A stretch of 64,000 nt of DNA from Haloplanus ruber (GCF_024494725.1 NZ_JANHDK010000001.1:1240001-1304000); one strand, 5' to 3'; positions 8,464 through 18,198 are shown, numbered from the stretch's first letter. The notes: generated from the sequence alone by a model not told the origin. A program made the numbers and translations.

Positions 8464-9522
8464 TTAGGCAATCTCCATCAACCGCCGCTCGAACCGGCCG
8501 ACGCGGACGCGGGTCCAGCCCCGCAGGTCCGCGTCGAGTTCGGGGTCGTCGGTGTCGACCTGCAGTCGGCCGAGGTCGTCGAGTTTCGACCGAGAGGCGA
8601 CGACTTCGACCTCGCATCGCCGGATGACCGCCGGCGAGAGCTGTGGGTTTCCGCGCCCGAAGACGAACCCCTGCCCACCGATGGGCGAGACCACGATCAC
8701 GTTTCGCTCACCGAGGGCGTCGAGAATCGCCGACTCGGTGGCGTCCGTGACGAGCACCTCGCCGTCGCGCCACACGTCCACGCCGAGGGGTGATCCCTCG
8801 AATCCGAGCGCCTCCTTGATCGTCCCGACCGTACTGCCGGGGCCGAGGACGTAGGTCACGCCGGGATCGACGCTGTCGGCAAACCCCTCGGCCAGGGATT
8901 CGACGTTCCCACTTCCGGTCTGTTTCGAGGACTGGAGGTTCTCGCCGACGGGGACTCGGACGACCGCCCGAAGTTCGGGGTCGACCGCCCCCCCGCGGTA
9001 CGCATCCTCGTCGATGTCCATCACCTCTCGGCGCTCGGTTCGCTCGAAGGTATCGACCACGGCGGCCGCGTCCTCCGGCGACACGGCGAACACCGAGGAG
9101 TACACCTTCACGCCACCGGGGACGCCGAGCATCGGCGTGTCGGTCCCGTCGAGGGCGTCGGCCACGTCCGCGGCGGTGCCGTCGCCGCCGACGAAACAGA
9201 CGAGGTCGACGCCGGCGTCGACGAACGCCGCGACGGCCTCGCGGGTGTCCGCGGCCATCGTCTCCCCCTCCCCGGGCGTGCCGAGAACCGTGGGGTCGAA
9301 GCCGGCCTCGCGGGCCAGGTCGGCACCCATCGGCGCACCCCACGTCAGGAGCGTCGCCTCGGGGCGTCGGTCGTAGAGGGCATCGAGCGCACGCCGCGCC
9401 CGGTTCGGGGAGCGCGGGTCGGCGCCGCGAGCGCGTGCCTCCGCGACCTTTCCATCGGTGCCTTTCAGGCCGACCCGTCCGCCCATGCCCGCGATGGGGT
9501 TGACCACGAACCCGAGTCGCAT
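8464..9522 (-). CDS. ATP-NAD kinase-like protein
   Basis: A 352-residue protein starting MRLGFVVNPIAGMGGRVGLKGTDG, the typical N terminus of the ATP-NAD kinase (AcoX/NadK-like) branch. The nucleotide-binding GGDGT motif appears as CFVGGDGTAADVADAL near residue 115, and GVPGGVKVYSSVFAVSP follows as in the same family. It would phosphorylate NAD or a related small molecule using ATP or polyphosphate. It is longer than the minimal archaeal NAD kinase (about 270-280 residues), so the true substrate is unsure. The ATG is supported by caaaagtc at about 9545-9552. Confidence 0.85.
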   Translation of the reverse strand: MRLGFVVNPIAGMGGRVGLKGTDGKVAEARARGADPRSPNRARRALDALYDRRPEATLLTWGAPMGADLAREAGFDPTVLGTPGEGETMAADTREAVAAFVDAGVDLVCFVGGDGTAADVADALDGTDTPMLGVPGGVKVYSSVFAVSPEDAAAVVDTFERTERREVMDIDEDAYRGGAVDPELRAVVRVPVGENLQSSKQTGSGNVESLAEGFADSVDPGVTYVLGPGSTVGTIKEALGFEGSPLGVDVWRDGEVLVTDATESAILDALGERNVIVVSPIGGQGFVFGRGNPQLSPAVIRRCEVEVVASRSKLDDLGRLQVDTDDPELDADLRGWTRVRVGRFERRLMEIA

Positions 9523-9579
9523 GGTGTGGGCTATGTCGGAACGGACAAAAGTCTCCCCACGTGGGCGGCGTAACGAACG

Positions 9580-9585
9580 TTTAAG
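9580..9585 (+). promoter_or_regulatory. TATA-like box ahead of a 36-codon gene
   Basis: tttaag at 9580-9585 is 27-28 bases before the ATG at 9610. It is the main reason to believe the very short gene that follows. Confidence 0.55.
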
Positions 9586-9609
9586 CGACTGCCGTCGATA
9601 GGGGCGAAT

Positions 9610-9720
9610 ATGCTCCCGCTACAGTCTGGGGAAGCACTCCCCATCGAGGCGACCGGTGCGGTGGTACTACTCGCTAGTCTCGGCGTCACCTTGCTCTGGT
9701 TGCTCTACCTCCGTCGCTAA
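9610..9720 (+). CDS. 36-residue single-helix membrane microprotein, antisense to a CinA-like gene end
   Basis: The reading MLPLQSGEALPIEA is followed by one hydrophobic helix (VVLLASLGVTLLWLLYLRR) and a stop. A short outward N terminus, one helix and a positive C-terminal end is a typical membrane microprotein layout. The last 54 bases overlap, on the opposite strand, the 3' end of the CinA-like gene. A TATA-like box at the leaderless distance supports expression. I do not know a function; chance coding is possible because the overlapping part is constrained by the other gene. Confidence 0.65.
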   Translation: MLPLQSGEALPIEATGAVVLLASLGVTLLWLLYLRR

Positions 9721-10398
9721 GTCGACACGCTCGCGGAGCCAGTCGGCGGCCGCGCGGGCCGTCGCAGGGTCGGTCCCGCGAATCTTCAGCCGGACCGAGT
9801 CGCCGGGGTAACTCCCGACGGACACGTCGAAACGCTCCTGTACCCCGTCGAGACGGTCGATGAGTGCGCTCTCCGGTTCGCTCGTGTGGACCTCCTCGAC
9901 GGAGCCTCGCTCGCCCGCGAACTCCCCGGCGACCGTCTCGAACATGGCCTTCATCTCGTCGGGGACGCCGGGCAGGACGTACACCGAGTCGAGGGCGGCT
10001 CCCGGAGCCACCCCCTCTGGGTTTCGGAGAAATCGCGCCCCCTCCGGGAGGTGAGTCGTCCCCTCGGTGAGGTCGGAAACCGTGTAGTCGCCGTGCTCGT
10101 CGATCCACGCCGCGGCCGCCTCGTTGGGGACGACCGGCCGACCGAACGCAGTCGCGACACCATCCATCGTCACGTCGTCGTGGGTCGGGCCGACGCCGCC
10201 GGTGACGAGGACGGCGTCGTACTCCGCACGGTACTCGTTGACCACGCGGGCGATGTCGGCGACTCGGTCGGGGACGGTCGTGATCCGCTCGACGGTCACC
10301 CCGCGGTCGTCGAGCCGATTACACAGCCACGAAGCGTTCGTATTGACCGTGTCCCCGGAGAGCAGTTCGTCGCCGACGGTGACGACCGCAACTCGCAT
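9667..10398 (-). CDS. CinA-like molybdopterin-binding domain protein
   Basis: A 243-residue protein with the MoCF-biosynthesis/MoaB-Mog fold of the competence-damage (CinA) N terminus: GDELLSGDTVNTNASWL near residue 10, LVTGGVGPTHDDVT near 65-78, and PGVPDEMKAMFE near 145. The C-terminal NMN-amidohydrolase half of full CinA is absent, as in many archaeal versions. The domain binds molybdopterin-like or nucleotide ligands; the cellular substrate is unknown. The ATG is supported by a gaaaag box about 28 bases upstream (10422-10428). The 3' end overlaps the microprotein gene on the other strand. Confidence 0.88.
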   Translation of the reverse strand: MRVAVVTVGDELLSGDTVNTNASWLCNRLDDRGVTVERITTVPDRVADIARVVNEYRAEYDAVLVTGGVGPTHDDVTMDGVATAFGRPVVPNEAAAAWIDEHGDYTVSDLTEGTTHLPEGARFLRNPEGVAPGAALDSVYVLPGVPDEMKAMFETVAGEFAGERGSVEEVHTSEPESALIDRLDGVQERFDVSVGSYPGDSVRLKIRGTDPATARAAADWLRERVDLATEVEQPEQGDAETSE

Positions 10399-10451
10399 GA
10401 GGCGCCGTAGACGGGGCGAGGTGAAAAGGCCCGCGACCGGAGTCGATGGAG

Positions 10452-11252
10452 TCAGCCCATCCCCGGTGGCGGGTCGTCGCGGAACTCGTCGTCGTCGGTC
10501 TCCACGTCGAGGCCGAGTTCCTCCCGCCGTTCGCGGAGTTCGTCGATCCGGCGCTTGTAGTAGAACGCGCCCACGAGGCCGACGACGGTTAGACCGGCCG
10601 CGGCCCCGCCGAAGATCAGCAGGTCACGCTGCAGGTAGAACCGAACCGAGACCGAGTCGGTTTCCACGCCGTCCCAGCGAATGATCCGTTGGTCGCCGTC
10701 GGCGGTCACCTCGTACCCGCGGGGGTTGACGTTCCCGAACGGGAACACCTCGACCCGGCGGTCGGGCGGCAACACGACGGCGTAGGACCCGTTGACGAAC
10801 GCTGGGAGGCTGAATCGCTTGGGCGTACTGGAGGAGGTAAAGGCCAGACGACCGCCCCCGTCGTCCGGGGAATCGTCCGGGAGGACAACCGACACTCGTT
10901 CGCGCGAACGGTTGATCGACCCGCCGCGGGCGACGAGTTCCGTCCCCGTGATCACCGTTCCGTTGGGGTAACGGTAGCGAACCGCCGAGACCGGGATGGC
11001 GTTCCGGCCGCCGAACCCGTCCCGGCGGAACAGCTCCATCCGCGTCCGGTTCAGTTGGTAGACCGCCTGGAACCGCGCGTTCTCGGTGATCGTGATGTGG
11101 GCGTTCACCTCGGTGTCCCAGACGTACGGGGCGGGCGGCTCCTCGTCGAGTTGCTCGTCGGAGAGCGGCTGAGAGCCGAAGAAGCCGGCACAGCCGGCGG
11201 TGACGACGAGCGCCACGAGCCCGAGCAACGGGAGCAACTGACGCCGGTTCAT
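10452..11252 (-). CDS. DUF5803 family lipoprotein
   Basis: A 266-residue haloarchaeal protein. The N terminus MNRRQLLPLLGLVALVVTAGC is a lipoprotein signal with the lipobox TAGC. A beta-rich ectodomain follows (RFSLPAFVNGSYAVVLPPDRRVEVFPF), then one membrane helix near residues 205-225 (LLIFGGAAAGLTVVGLVGAFYY) and a charged cytoplasmic tail. I recognise the pattern as DUF5803; no function is known. It is the last gene of the run TFE, DUF2110, DUF5803 and starts 3 bases after the DUF2110 stop. Confidence 0.85.
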   Translation of the reverse strand: MNRRQLLPLLGLVALVVTAGCAGFFGSQPLSDEQLDEEPPAPYVWDTEVNAHITITENARFQAVYQLNRTRMELFRRDGFGGRNAIPVSAVRYRYPNGTVITGTELVARGGSINRSRERVSVVLPDDSPDDGGGRLAFTSSSTPKRFSLPAFVNGSYAVVLPPDRRVEVFPFGNVNPRGYEVTADGDQRIIRWDGVETDSVSVRFYLQRDLLIFGGAAAGLTVVGLVGAFYYKRRIDELRERREELGLDVETDDDEFRDDPPPGMG

Positions 11253-11255
11253 CGG

Positions 11256-11924
11256 TCAGGGGATGACACACTTCAGCTCCGCAGGGAGGTACTCGCCGAC
11301 GCTCGCGAGCAGTCCCGGCGGGTCGGTCCCCTCGGTACAGACGACGCTCTGTTCGAGCAGGCCGAGCCGTTCGACAGTGACGACGTCGCGGGCGTGCCCG
11401 GCACGGTTGGTCGTCGCCCGCACCTCACCCCGGGTCGCGCTATTGACGTTCAGGCGGCCGTTGTCGCCGCGGGTCCACCCGAACAGCCGGTCGCGCTCGG
11501 CGTCGGCCAGTCGCGGTGGGTCACCTGCGGTGAACCGCAGGGGAAGGTGCTGGACGAGGCCGAACCGGTCGCGGATCTGTGACGGCGACCCCGGGCCAAG
11601 ACCGAGTTCGTCGGCCGGAATCCGGACGCGCTCGCCTGCGTCGAGGACGAACCCATCCGCGTCCCAGGATTCGAGCGTCCCGACGTACGTCTCGCCGTCC
11701 TCGAAGCCGGTCCCGACCGTCCCCCACTCCTCGCCGAGGGCGTTGCGCGCCGCCACCGCGTCGTCGCCGGTAATCGTCACCGAGACGAAGTCGTCGTGGC
11801 GGACACCGACCTCCCACTCGACGTCTAGGTCGCCAATGGCGTTGTCGACCAGTGCGTCCATCCCATCGAGCGCCCGCTCGCGGGCGTCGCCGTCGACGTA
11901 ACACTTGGTTGCGAGGACGACCAT
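11256..11924 (-). CDS. DUF2110 family protein
   Basis: A 222-residue protein starting MVVLATKCYVDGDARERAL. It has the feel of two RNA-binding-like halves: an acidic alpha/beta N-terminal part (DFVSVTITGDDAVAARNALGEEWG) and a small beta barrel (GETYVGTLESWDADGFVLDAGERVRIP). The family is conserved across archaea beside TFE; its job is unknown but the constant linkage suggests transcription or RNA handling. Its ATG overlaps the TFE stop by one base (TGATG), so it is translationally coupled. Frames further upstream are shadows of tfe. Confidence 0.88.
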   Translation of the reverse strand: MVVLATKCYVDGDARERALDGMDALVDNAIGDLDVEWEVGVRHDDFVSVTITGDDAVAARNALGEEWGTVGTGFEDGETYVGTLESWDADGFVLDAGERVRIPADELGLGPGSPSQIRDRFGLVQHLPLRFTAGDPPRLADAERDRLFGWTRGDNGRLNVNSATRGEVRATTNRAGHARDVVTVERLGLLEQSVVCTEGTDPPGLLASVGEYLPAELKCVIP

Positions 11925-12448
11925 CAGCGGGTAATTTCCACGCTGAGTTCGTTCCGAAGCTCCTCGATTCGTCGCTCGGTCGCCTCGACGAGGTCGTCGT
12001 TTTCCATCGGTTCGAGCGGTGCACCCGTCTCCGGACACTGGAAGTCGAACTCCATGGCCTCGCTGAACTCGAAGCGGATGCCCGCGGGTTCCGAGAGATA
12101 GAACTCGTGGGTCCGCTCGTATTCGAGACGCTCCTCCAAGGCGTCGAGCAGGCGGTGCATCTCCTCTTCGAGGTTCTCGGGGATATTTTCGTACTCGAAC
12201 GTCCAGAGATACGTGAGCCACCCGGAGTCCTCGTCGCGGACGCGGCGGTAGCTGGCGAGGTCGTTCTCGTAGAGGATAAAGAGGGCGCGGCGGACGTCGT
12301 TCAGTTCCAGCCCCAACTCCTCTGCGAGTTCCTCGTCCGTCACCTCCCCGTCCGGCGGCGCGGCGGCGACCGGCATCCCCGTCGGACCGACGAGCTCGTG
12401 GAGGTACTTCTGGATCACCGGATCGCTCAGCAGCTCCTCAAAAGCCAT
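11924..12448 (-). CDS. tfe: transcription initiation factor E, alpha subunit
   Basis: A 174-residue protein. Residues 1-85 form the winged-helix domain (VIQKYLHELVGPTGMPV, ELGLELNDVRRALFILYENDLASYRR), followed by a coiled linker (ENLEEEMHRLLDALEERLEYE) and the ribbon region. TFE stabilises the open complex with TBP, TFB and RNA polymerase. The usual four zinc Cys of the ribbon are reduced to one (Cys138 in QCPETG); the first pair site reads YLSEPAGIRFEF. tttaaa at 12474-12479 lies 28 bases before the ATG. DUF2110 and DUF5803 follow in the same run. Confidence 0.95.
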   Translation of the reverse strand: MAFEELLSDPVIQKYLHELVGPTGMPVAAAPPDGEVTDEELAEELGLELNDVRRALFILYENDLASYRRVRDEDSGWLTYLWTFEYENIPENLEEEMHRLLDALEERLEYERTHEFYLSEPAGIRFEFSEAMEFDFQCPETGAPLEPMENDDLVEATERRIEELRNELSVEITR

Positions 12449-12507
12449 TACACCTCGTTCGGACCGGCGTCGGTTTAAACGCCACGGTCAGCCGGACGGA
12501 ACGACCC

Positions 12508-13107
12508 TCAGGCGCGCTCGGACTCTTCCTCGCCCGTCGGCTGCCCGTCGCTCGTCTCGGCCGCCGTCGCGGCTCGCTCCCTGGCGAGTTCGGCGTCGAT
12601 ATCGTCTTCCATCTCGTCCAGCGAGGCGACGGTGAGGACGTTCCCGCCGCCGGGGTCGACCACCAACACCTCTGCGCCGACGGGAATCTCGCCGTCGAGC
12701 GCCCGTGCGCTGTAGTTGGGATTGAAGCCGCCACGGTCGAGTTTTACCTCGCCCGACTCCTCGGTCACCCGTTCGGTCACCCGCCCCGTCCGGCCGCGAA
12801 GGGAGTCGGAGTCGCTCGTCCGCCCGGTGCCCGCGCCACCGTAGAAGTCGAACCGGCGATACCCCGCGAGCGCCAAGCCGCCGAAGGCGAGAACGAGGAC
12901 GGCGAGAACGAGCGGTCCGGCGACGGGACCCAGCAACAGTCCGACGATACCCGCCGCGAGCAAGGCGACACCCAGAACGGCGAAGTGGGCACCCGGTGCC
13001 ATCGCCTCCGCGATGGACAGGCCAAGCCCCGCAACCACCAAGAGGAGCGGGAGCGTCTGGGGGCCGAGTTCGATCCCCGCCTGCAGAACGCTCGTGGCGA
13101 CGACCAT
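12508..13107 (-). CDS. NfeD family membrane protein
   Basis: A 199-residue protein with three or four closely spaced N-terminal membrane helices (residues about 15-85) and a C-terminal OB-fold domain (LRGRTGRVTERV, LDGEIPVGAEVLVVDPGGGNVLTV), the layout of NfeD proteins that partner with stomatin-like membrane proteins. No stomatin gene is adjacent here. The C-terminal 40 residues are acidic and disordered. A TATA-like tttatac at 13132-13138 sits 28 bases before the ATG at 13107. Confidence 0.87.
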   Translation of the reverse strand: MVVATSVLQAGIELGPQTLPLLLVVAGLGLSIAEAMAPGAHFAVLGVALLAAGIVGLLLGPVAGPLVLAVLVLAFGGLALAGYRRFDFYGGAGTGRTSDSDSLRGRTGRVTERVTEESGEVKLDRGGFNPNYSARALDGEIPVGAEVLVVDPGGGNVLTVASLDEMEDDIDAELARERAATAAETSDGQPTGEEESERA

Positions 13108-13441
13108 GCGCTCGTCTTTGGGCCGCGGGCGTTTATACTACCGGCCCGTGGCGTCTGTCCGGGCGGGCTGGTGTCGACGGATCGTTCGCGGGCTGTCGCG
13201 GTTCGATGGCGCGTGTCTCGCTCTGTGGCCGAACCCGTGGGTATCACGCCAACTCGGGACGGGATGGACCGCTCGGCGTACCATTACGGGGCGAGGTATC
13301 ATTAAAAGGCACCAATCACAACTAGATTGGGCCACTCAGTTCGTCAAAAGGGGTACCTTCTCCCGATTTCCTTCGGGTATGTTGTGACAGGGGGGCGTTT
13401 CACCAAAAAATATAAATATGTTTGTATAGTTATGTAGGCTG
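13108..13441. promoter_or_regulatory. divergent regulatory region between nfeD-like gene and amide ABC operon
   Basis: This 334-base spacer has no convincing gene. The left end holds the NfeD promoter. The right 170 bases turn AT-rich. A strong box TATAAATA at 13411-13418 is about 28 bases before the ATG of the substrate-binding protein, so that message is leaderless. A small inverted repeat, CCCGA at 13362-13366 and TCGGG at 13373-13377, lies about 35 bases upstream of the box and is a candidate operator. Confidence 0.6.
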
Positions 13442-14791
13442 ATGTCGAGAGATGTCCGAAAGAGGACCGAAAATGGAGAGAAAGATTCGCAAAATGCGTT
13501 TAACCGCCGTAATTTTTTGAAATCTGTAACCGTGAGCGCCGGTGCAGTCTCGCTCGGCGGCTGTACCGGACAGATCGGGGGTGCCGACGGAGAGGGACCG
13601 ATCACCATCGGCACACTCTACGACAACAGCGGTCCACTCGGCTTCGTCGGGAAGGGGAAAGACGCCGCCACGGAGATGTGGCTCGAACAGCAGGAGTACG
13701 AACTGCTCGGTCGGGAGGTGGAGTGGATCGACTACAACCCGGCGGGAGACAACACGAAATACAAGAATCTGACACGCAAGCAGATCCAGCAAGACGACGT
13801 CGACATGATCTTCGGTGCGTTGCTCAGTTCGAACCGGGAAGCGCTCCGGCCCATCGTCGACGAGAACCAGCAACTGTTCAGCTACAACGACTGGTACGAG
13901 GGTGGCGTCTGTGACGAGTACATGGTCATCAACACGACCCTCACCTCTCAGCAGCGCCCGTTGATCGACTTCATGGTCGAGAACTTCGGCTCGGACTACT
14001 ACGCGCTCGTCGCCGACTACAACTACGGTCGTGTCAGCAATCGATACGCACGACATTACGCCCGAGAGAACGGGGCAGAGCCAGTCAACGAGGAGTTCAT
14101 CCCGCTCGATACCTCGGAGTTCGGGTCGACGATCAACCGTATCCGAGAGGAGGACCCCGACTGGATTCTCAGCCTTCTCGTCGGCTCGGCCCAGTACTCC
14201 TTTTTCAAACAGGCGGAGTCGGCCGGGATAGACCTCCCGTACGGCTCGCTCGCCAACATCGCGGGCACGTACGAACACGTCAGCTTCGATCCGCCGGTGA
14301 TGGCCGACACCTACTCCTGTTTCAGCTACTTCCAGGAGATTCCGACGGAGACAAATCAAGAGTTCGTCGAGAACTTCCAGGAGCGCAATCCGGCGTACAC
14401 GAAAGAGGAGGGCGGCTACGTCTTCCTCTCGATTGCGGACGCGTGGAACGCGATTCGATTCTACTGGAACGCCGTCGAGAACGCGGGGACGGTGGACCAA
14501 GAGGCCGTCCTCGCGGAGTACGAGAACGGGCTGGAGATGGACTCCCCGAAGGGACCGGTCACGTTCAACGGCGAGACCCACCACGCGACCCAAAACATGT
14601 GGCTCGCGAAGGTCAACGACGACCACAGCGTCAGCTTCCTCGACATGGACGGCGAGGAGACCGAGGAGCCAATCGCCGAGAACGTCCAGACGAGCGAGTG
14701 GTTCCGCAACCAGTGTAACCTCGTCGACGACAGTTCGTGGGACGAACCCCGGACCGAGTATCTAACACCGGACGAAGGTGATCTCGGCTGA
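13442..14791 (+). CDS. ABC transporter substrate-binding lipoprotein, branched-chain/urea/amide type
   Basis: A 449-residue periplasmic-binding protein of the Leu/Ile/Val-urea class. The N terminus carries a twin-arginine motif in NRRNFLKSVTVSAGAVSLGGC with a lipobox ending at Cys41, so it is exported folded and lipid-anchored. The mature part starts ITIGTLYDNSGPLGFVGKGKDAATEMW and contains YVFLSIADAWNAIRFYW, close to the urea/short-amide binding proteins (UrtA, FmdD, AmiC). The operon ends with an amidase, so an amide or urea-like ligand is likely; branched-chain amino acids are the alternative. Its stop overlaps the next start by one base. Confidence 0.9.
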   Translation: MSRDVRKRTENGEKDSQNAFNRRNFLKSVTVSAGAVSLGGCTGQIGGADGEGPITIGTLYDNSGPLGFVGKGKDAATEMWLEQQEYELLGREVEWIDYNPAGDNTKYKNLTRKQIQQDDVDMIFGALLSSNREALRPIVDENQQLFSYNDWYEGGVCDEYMVINTTLTSQQRPLIDFMVENFGSDYYALVADYNYGRVSNRYARHYARENGAEPVNEEFIPLDTSEFGSTINRIREEDPDWILSLLVGSAQYSFFKQAESAGIDLPYGSLANIAGTYEHVSFDPPVMADTYSCFSYFQEIPTETNQEFVENFQERNPAYTKEEGGYVFLSIADAWNAIRFYWNAVENAGTVDQEAVLAEYENGLEMDSPKGPVTFNGETHHATQNMWLAKVNDDHSVSFLDMDGEETEEPIAENVQTSEWFRNQCNLVDDSSWDEPRTEYLTPDEGDLG

Positions 14792-15657
14792 TGGCCGTCG
14801 TCGAGTCGATCCTTCGCTTTCTGGTGTTGTTGCTGAGTTTCTTCGGCACGCTCGCGCTCGCCGGACTCGGCCTCGCCGTCATCTTCGGCATCATGGGGAT
14901 CATCAACTTCGCCCACGGGGAGTTCATCATGATCGGCGCGTACTCGACGTCGATTGCGTACGGCGCAGGAATCCCCCTCGCGGGAGCCATCGTCGTTGGC
15001 GGGCTCACGACCGGCGCGTTCGGTCTCGTCGTCGAGCGATTGCTGATTCGTCACATGTACGACCGGCTGATCGACACGCTGGTCGCGACGTGGGGACTGA
15101 GCCTGATCCTGACGCAGGCGGTCCAGATCCAGTTCGGAGGCACGTTCGGCAGCATTCCGGTTCCCTTCGGAACCTTCCAGTACGCTGGATTCAGCGCCTC
15201 GATGTACAAGATCGTTCTGGGCCTGACGGCGCTTGGGCTGTTCGCCGGGACCTACGCCGTCTTTACACAGACCACCTACGGACTCCAAGCGCGGGCGGCC
15301 ATGCAGAACAAGGAGATGGCACGGAGTCTCGGTGTCGACACCGGTCGCACCTACATGCTCACGTTCGCCTTCGGATCGGTGCTTTCGGGCATCGCCGGCG
15401 GCCTGTTCGCTCCACTCACGGTGCTGACACCGACCATGGGCAGCGAGTACATCGTCGAGGCGTTCGTGACCGTCATCGTCGGCGGCACAAACGTCCTGAT
15501 CGGAACCTTCGGCGCTGCGCTCTCCCTTGGACTCATCCAGACGCCGGCCTCCCAACTCTTCGGGACGCTCGGCGGCCGTGTCGCACTGCTCGTCACGACG
15601 ATTCTCATCATCCGCGTGCTGCCCGAAGGTATCTCTGGGGTGGTGACGAGTGACTGA
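14791..15657 (+). CDS. ABC transporter permease, LivH/UrtB type
   Basis: A 288-residue inner-membrane permease with about eight helices. Family marks are GLAVIFGIMGIINFAHGEFIMIGAY near the N terminus, VERLLIRHMYDR and the GRTYMLTFAFGSVLSGIAGGLFAPL segment. It pairs with the LivM/UrtC-type permease encoded next to form the translocation pore. Its ATG overlaps the stop of the binding-protein gene by one base and its own 3' end overlaps the next gene by eight bases, a fully coupled arrangement. Confidence 0.92.
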   Translation: MAVVESILRFLVLLLSFFGTLALAGLGLAVIFGIMGIINFAHGEFIMIGAYSTSIAYGAGIPLAGAIVVGGLTTGAFGLVVERLLIRHMYDRLIDTLVATWGLSLILTQAVQIQFGGTFGSIPVPFGTFQYAGFSASMYKIVLGLTALGLFAGTYAVFTQTTYGLQARAAMQNKEMARSLGVDTGRTYMLTFAFGSVLSGIAGGLFAPLTVLTPTMGSEYIVEAFVTVIVGGTNVLIGTFGAALSLGLIQTPASQLFGTLGGRVALLVTTILIIRVLPEGISGVVTSD

Positions 15658-16747
15658 CGCGGGTGGTCCGGGGGCGATTGCTCGGCTCCGTGACTTGCTC
15701 GAAGGACAGAACACCCTCGGCAACTCGACGCGCTTCTGGTACGGCTTCCTCGTCGTCGTCGGGTTCATGTTCGTGTACCCGTTCCTGACCAACCCCTTCG
15801 TGCTGAAGGTAAACACCGACTACTTCGTCTGGATGATCCTCGCGCTCAGCCTCGCGGTCGTGTGGGGATATACGGGGATTTTCAACTTCGGACAGACGGC
15901 CTTCTTCGGTCTCGGTGCCTACACCTTCGGCATCGTCGGCATCACGCTGATCGAGGTGACCGGCGGGACGAACGTCGCCATCCTGGCGGCAGTCGTCGTG
16001 ACGGTGCTCGCCAGCGCGCTTCTCGGATACTTCATGTTCTACGGCCGGATCAGAGGGCTGTACGTCGCGATCCTGACGCTGGCCGTCGCGTTGACCGGGA
16101 ACCTGATCCTCGTGCGGACGACGAACACGACAATCGGCGCGGCGGAACTCGGTGGCAACAACGGCGTCACCGGGATTCCGAGCCTGACCCTCGGCGGCGG
16201 CCCGCTATCGGTCCCGCTCGGGATCACGGCGCAGTATTATCTCGTGGCGCTTCTCCTCGTCGCGACGTATCTCGGGCTCAGGATCCTGCTCAACTCCTAC
16301 TACGGCTACGTTCTCCTAGCTATCCGCGAGGACGAGGATCGAACACGAATGCTCGGCTACGACGTCCGGAAGCTGAAGCTCATCGCGTTCTCGCTCACCG
16401 CGGGACTCGCCGGCTTCGCCGGCGCCTTACACGCCGCGTGGGGCAACTTCATCGATCCGACGGTGATGGGGTTGACCGCCGCGTCCGTCCCGATCATCTG
16501 GGTCACCGTCGGCGGCCGCGACACCCTCATCGGGCCGTTGGTGGCCGCATACGCTCTGCAGTCCATCTCGACGAAGCTGTCGACCGTCGGCAGCGGCTAC
16601 ACGAACATCTTCCTCGGCGCGGTGTTCGTACTGGTCGTGCTTTTCTTCCCGGACGGTCTGATCCCCGCCATCGTGGCCCGATGGCGGGAGCGAACCGGCG
16701 ACGGACACGATATCGATCGAAGCAACACGACGGAGGCCGAAGCATGA
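15650..16747 (+). CDS. ABC transporter permease, LivM/UrtC type
   Basis: A 365-residue permease with about nine to ten helices. Diagnostic stretches are VWGYTGIFNFGQTAFFGLGAYTFGI, LAIREDEDRTRMLGYDVRKLKLIAFSLTAGLAGFAGALHA (the cytoplasmic EAA-like loop that contacts the ATPase) and GGRDTLIGPLVAAY. Translation begins at GTG 15650, eight bases inside the upstream gene. The last four bases overlap the ATPase start as ATGA. It forms the second half of the pore for the amide or urea-type importer. Confidence 0.92.
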   Translation: MTDAGGPGAIARLRDLLEGQNTLGNSTRFWYGFLVVVGFMFVYPFLTNPFVLKVNTDYFVWMILALSLAVVWGYTGIFNFGQTAFFGLGAYTFGIVGITLIEVTGGTNVAILAAVVVTVLASALLGYFMFYGRIRGLYVAILTLAVALTGNLILVRTTNTTIGAAELGGNNGVTGIPSLTLGGGPLSVPLGITAQYYLVALLLVATYLGLRILLNSYYGYVLLAIREDEDRTRMLGYDVRKLKLIAFSLTAGLAGFAGALHAAWGNFIDPTVMGLTAASVPIIWVTVGGRDTLIGPLVAAYALQSISTKLSTVGSGYTNIFLGAVFVLVVLFFPDGLIPAIVARWRERTGDGHDIDRSNTTEAEA

Positions 16748-17492
16748 CCACATCACAACACGGAGACGAGCGAGCGATCCTCCGCACCGACGGGTTGACG
16801 AAGCGCTTCGGCGGTCTCACGGCCGTCGACGACATCTCCTTTCGCCTTCCGGCAGGCGAGATTCGCTGTCTCATCGGCCCGAACGGAGCGGGAAAGAGCA
16901 CCTTCCTCAAACTGGTCACCGGCACGCACCGCCCGACCGAGGGGACCGTCCACTTCGACGGCGAGGATATCACCGATCTGAAACCGCACGTGCGCGTTCG
17001 TCGAGGGATGAGCCTCAAATTCCAGCGGATCAGCACGTATCGGGAGCTAACGGTCGAACAGAACCTCCGTGTGGCGACCCAGCGGATTCACGACGGCCAG
17101 GACGCCACGAGGCGGATCGACGAGCTACTCGACCTCATCGGTCTCACGGCCGAGCGCGAGGCGGTCGCCGGAAGCCTCGCACACGGTGACCAGCAGTGGC
17201 TGGAAATCGCGATGGCGATGGCGACAGAGCCGAAACTCCTCTTGCTGGACGAACCGACCGCCGGGATGACCATCGAGGAGACCCGCGAGACGGGCGAACT
17301 GATCCAGGACCTCGTCCGGGAAGGGATGTCGATTCTGGTGGTCGAACACGACATCAACCTCGTCAGACAGGTCGCGGATCGCGTCACCGTTCTCAACCAG
17401 GGATCGATGCTCATGGAGGGGACGGTCGCAGAGGTCACCGGCAACGAGGACGTCAAGCGCATCTACCTCGGCAAACAGGCGGAGGGGACGGC

Positions 17493-17496
<4 letters not shown>
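16744..17496 (+). CDS. ABC transporter ATPase, LivG/UrtD type
   Basis: A 250-residue ATPase. Walker A is GPNGAGKS near residue 45, the signature is LAHGDQQWLEIAMAMA (the variant typical of UrtD-like proteins instead of LSGGQ), Walker B is LLLLDEPTAGM and the switch His is in VVEHDINLV. The ATG at 16744 overlaps the permease stop (ATGA). A much longer open frame runs upstream in this register but is a shadow of the permease. It energises import together with the second ATPase. Confidence 0.93.
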
Positions 17497-18197
<701 letters not shown>

Positions 18198-18198
18198 G

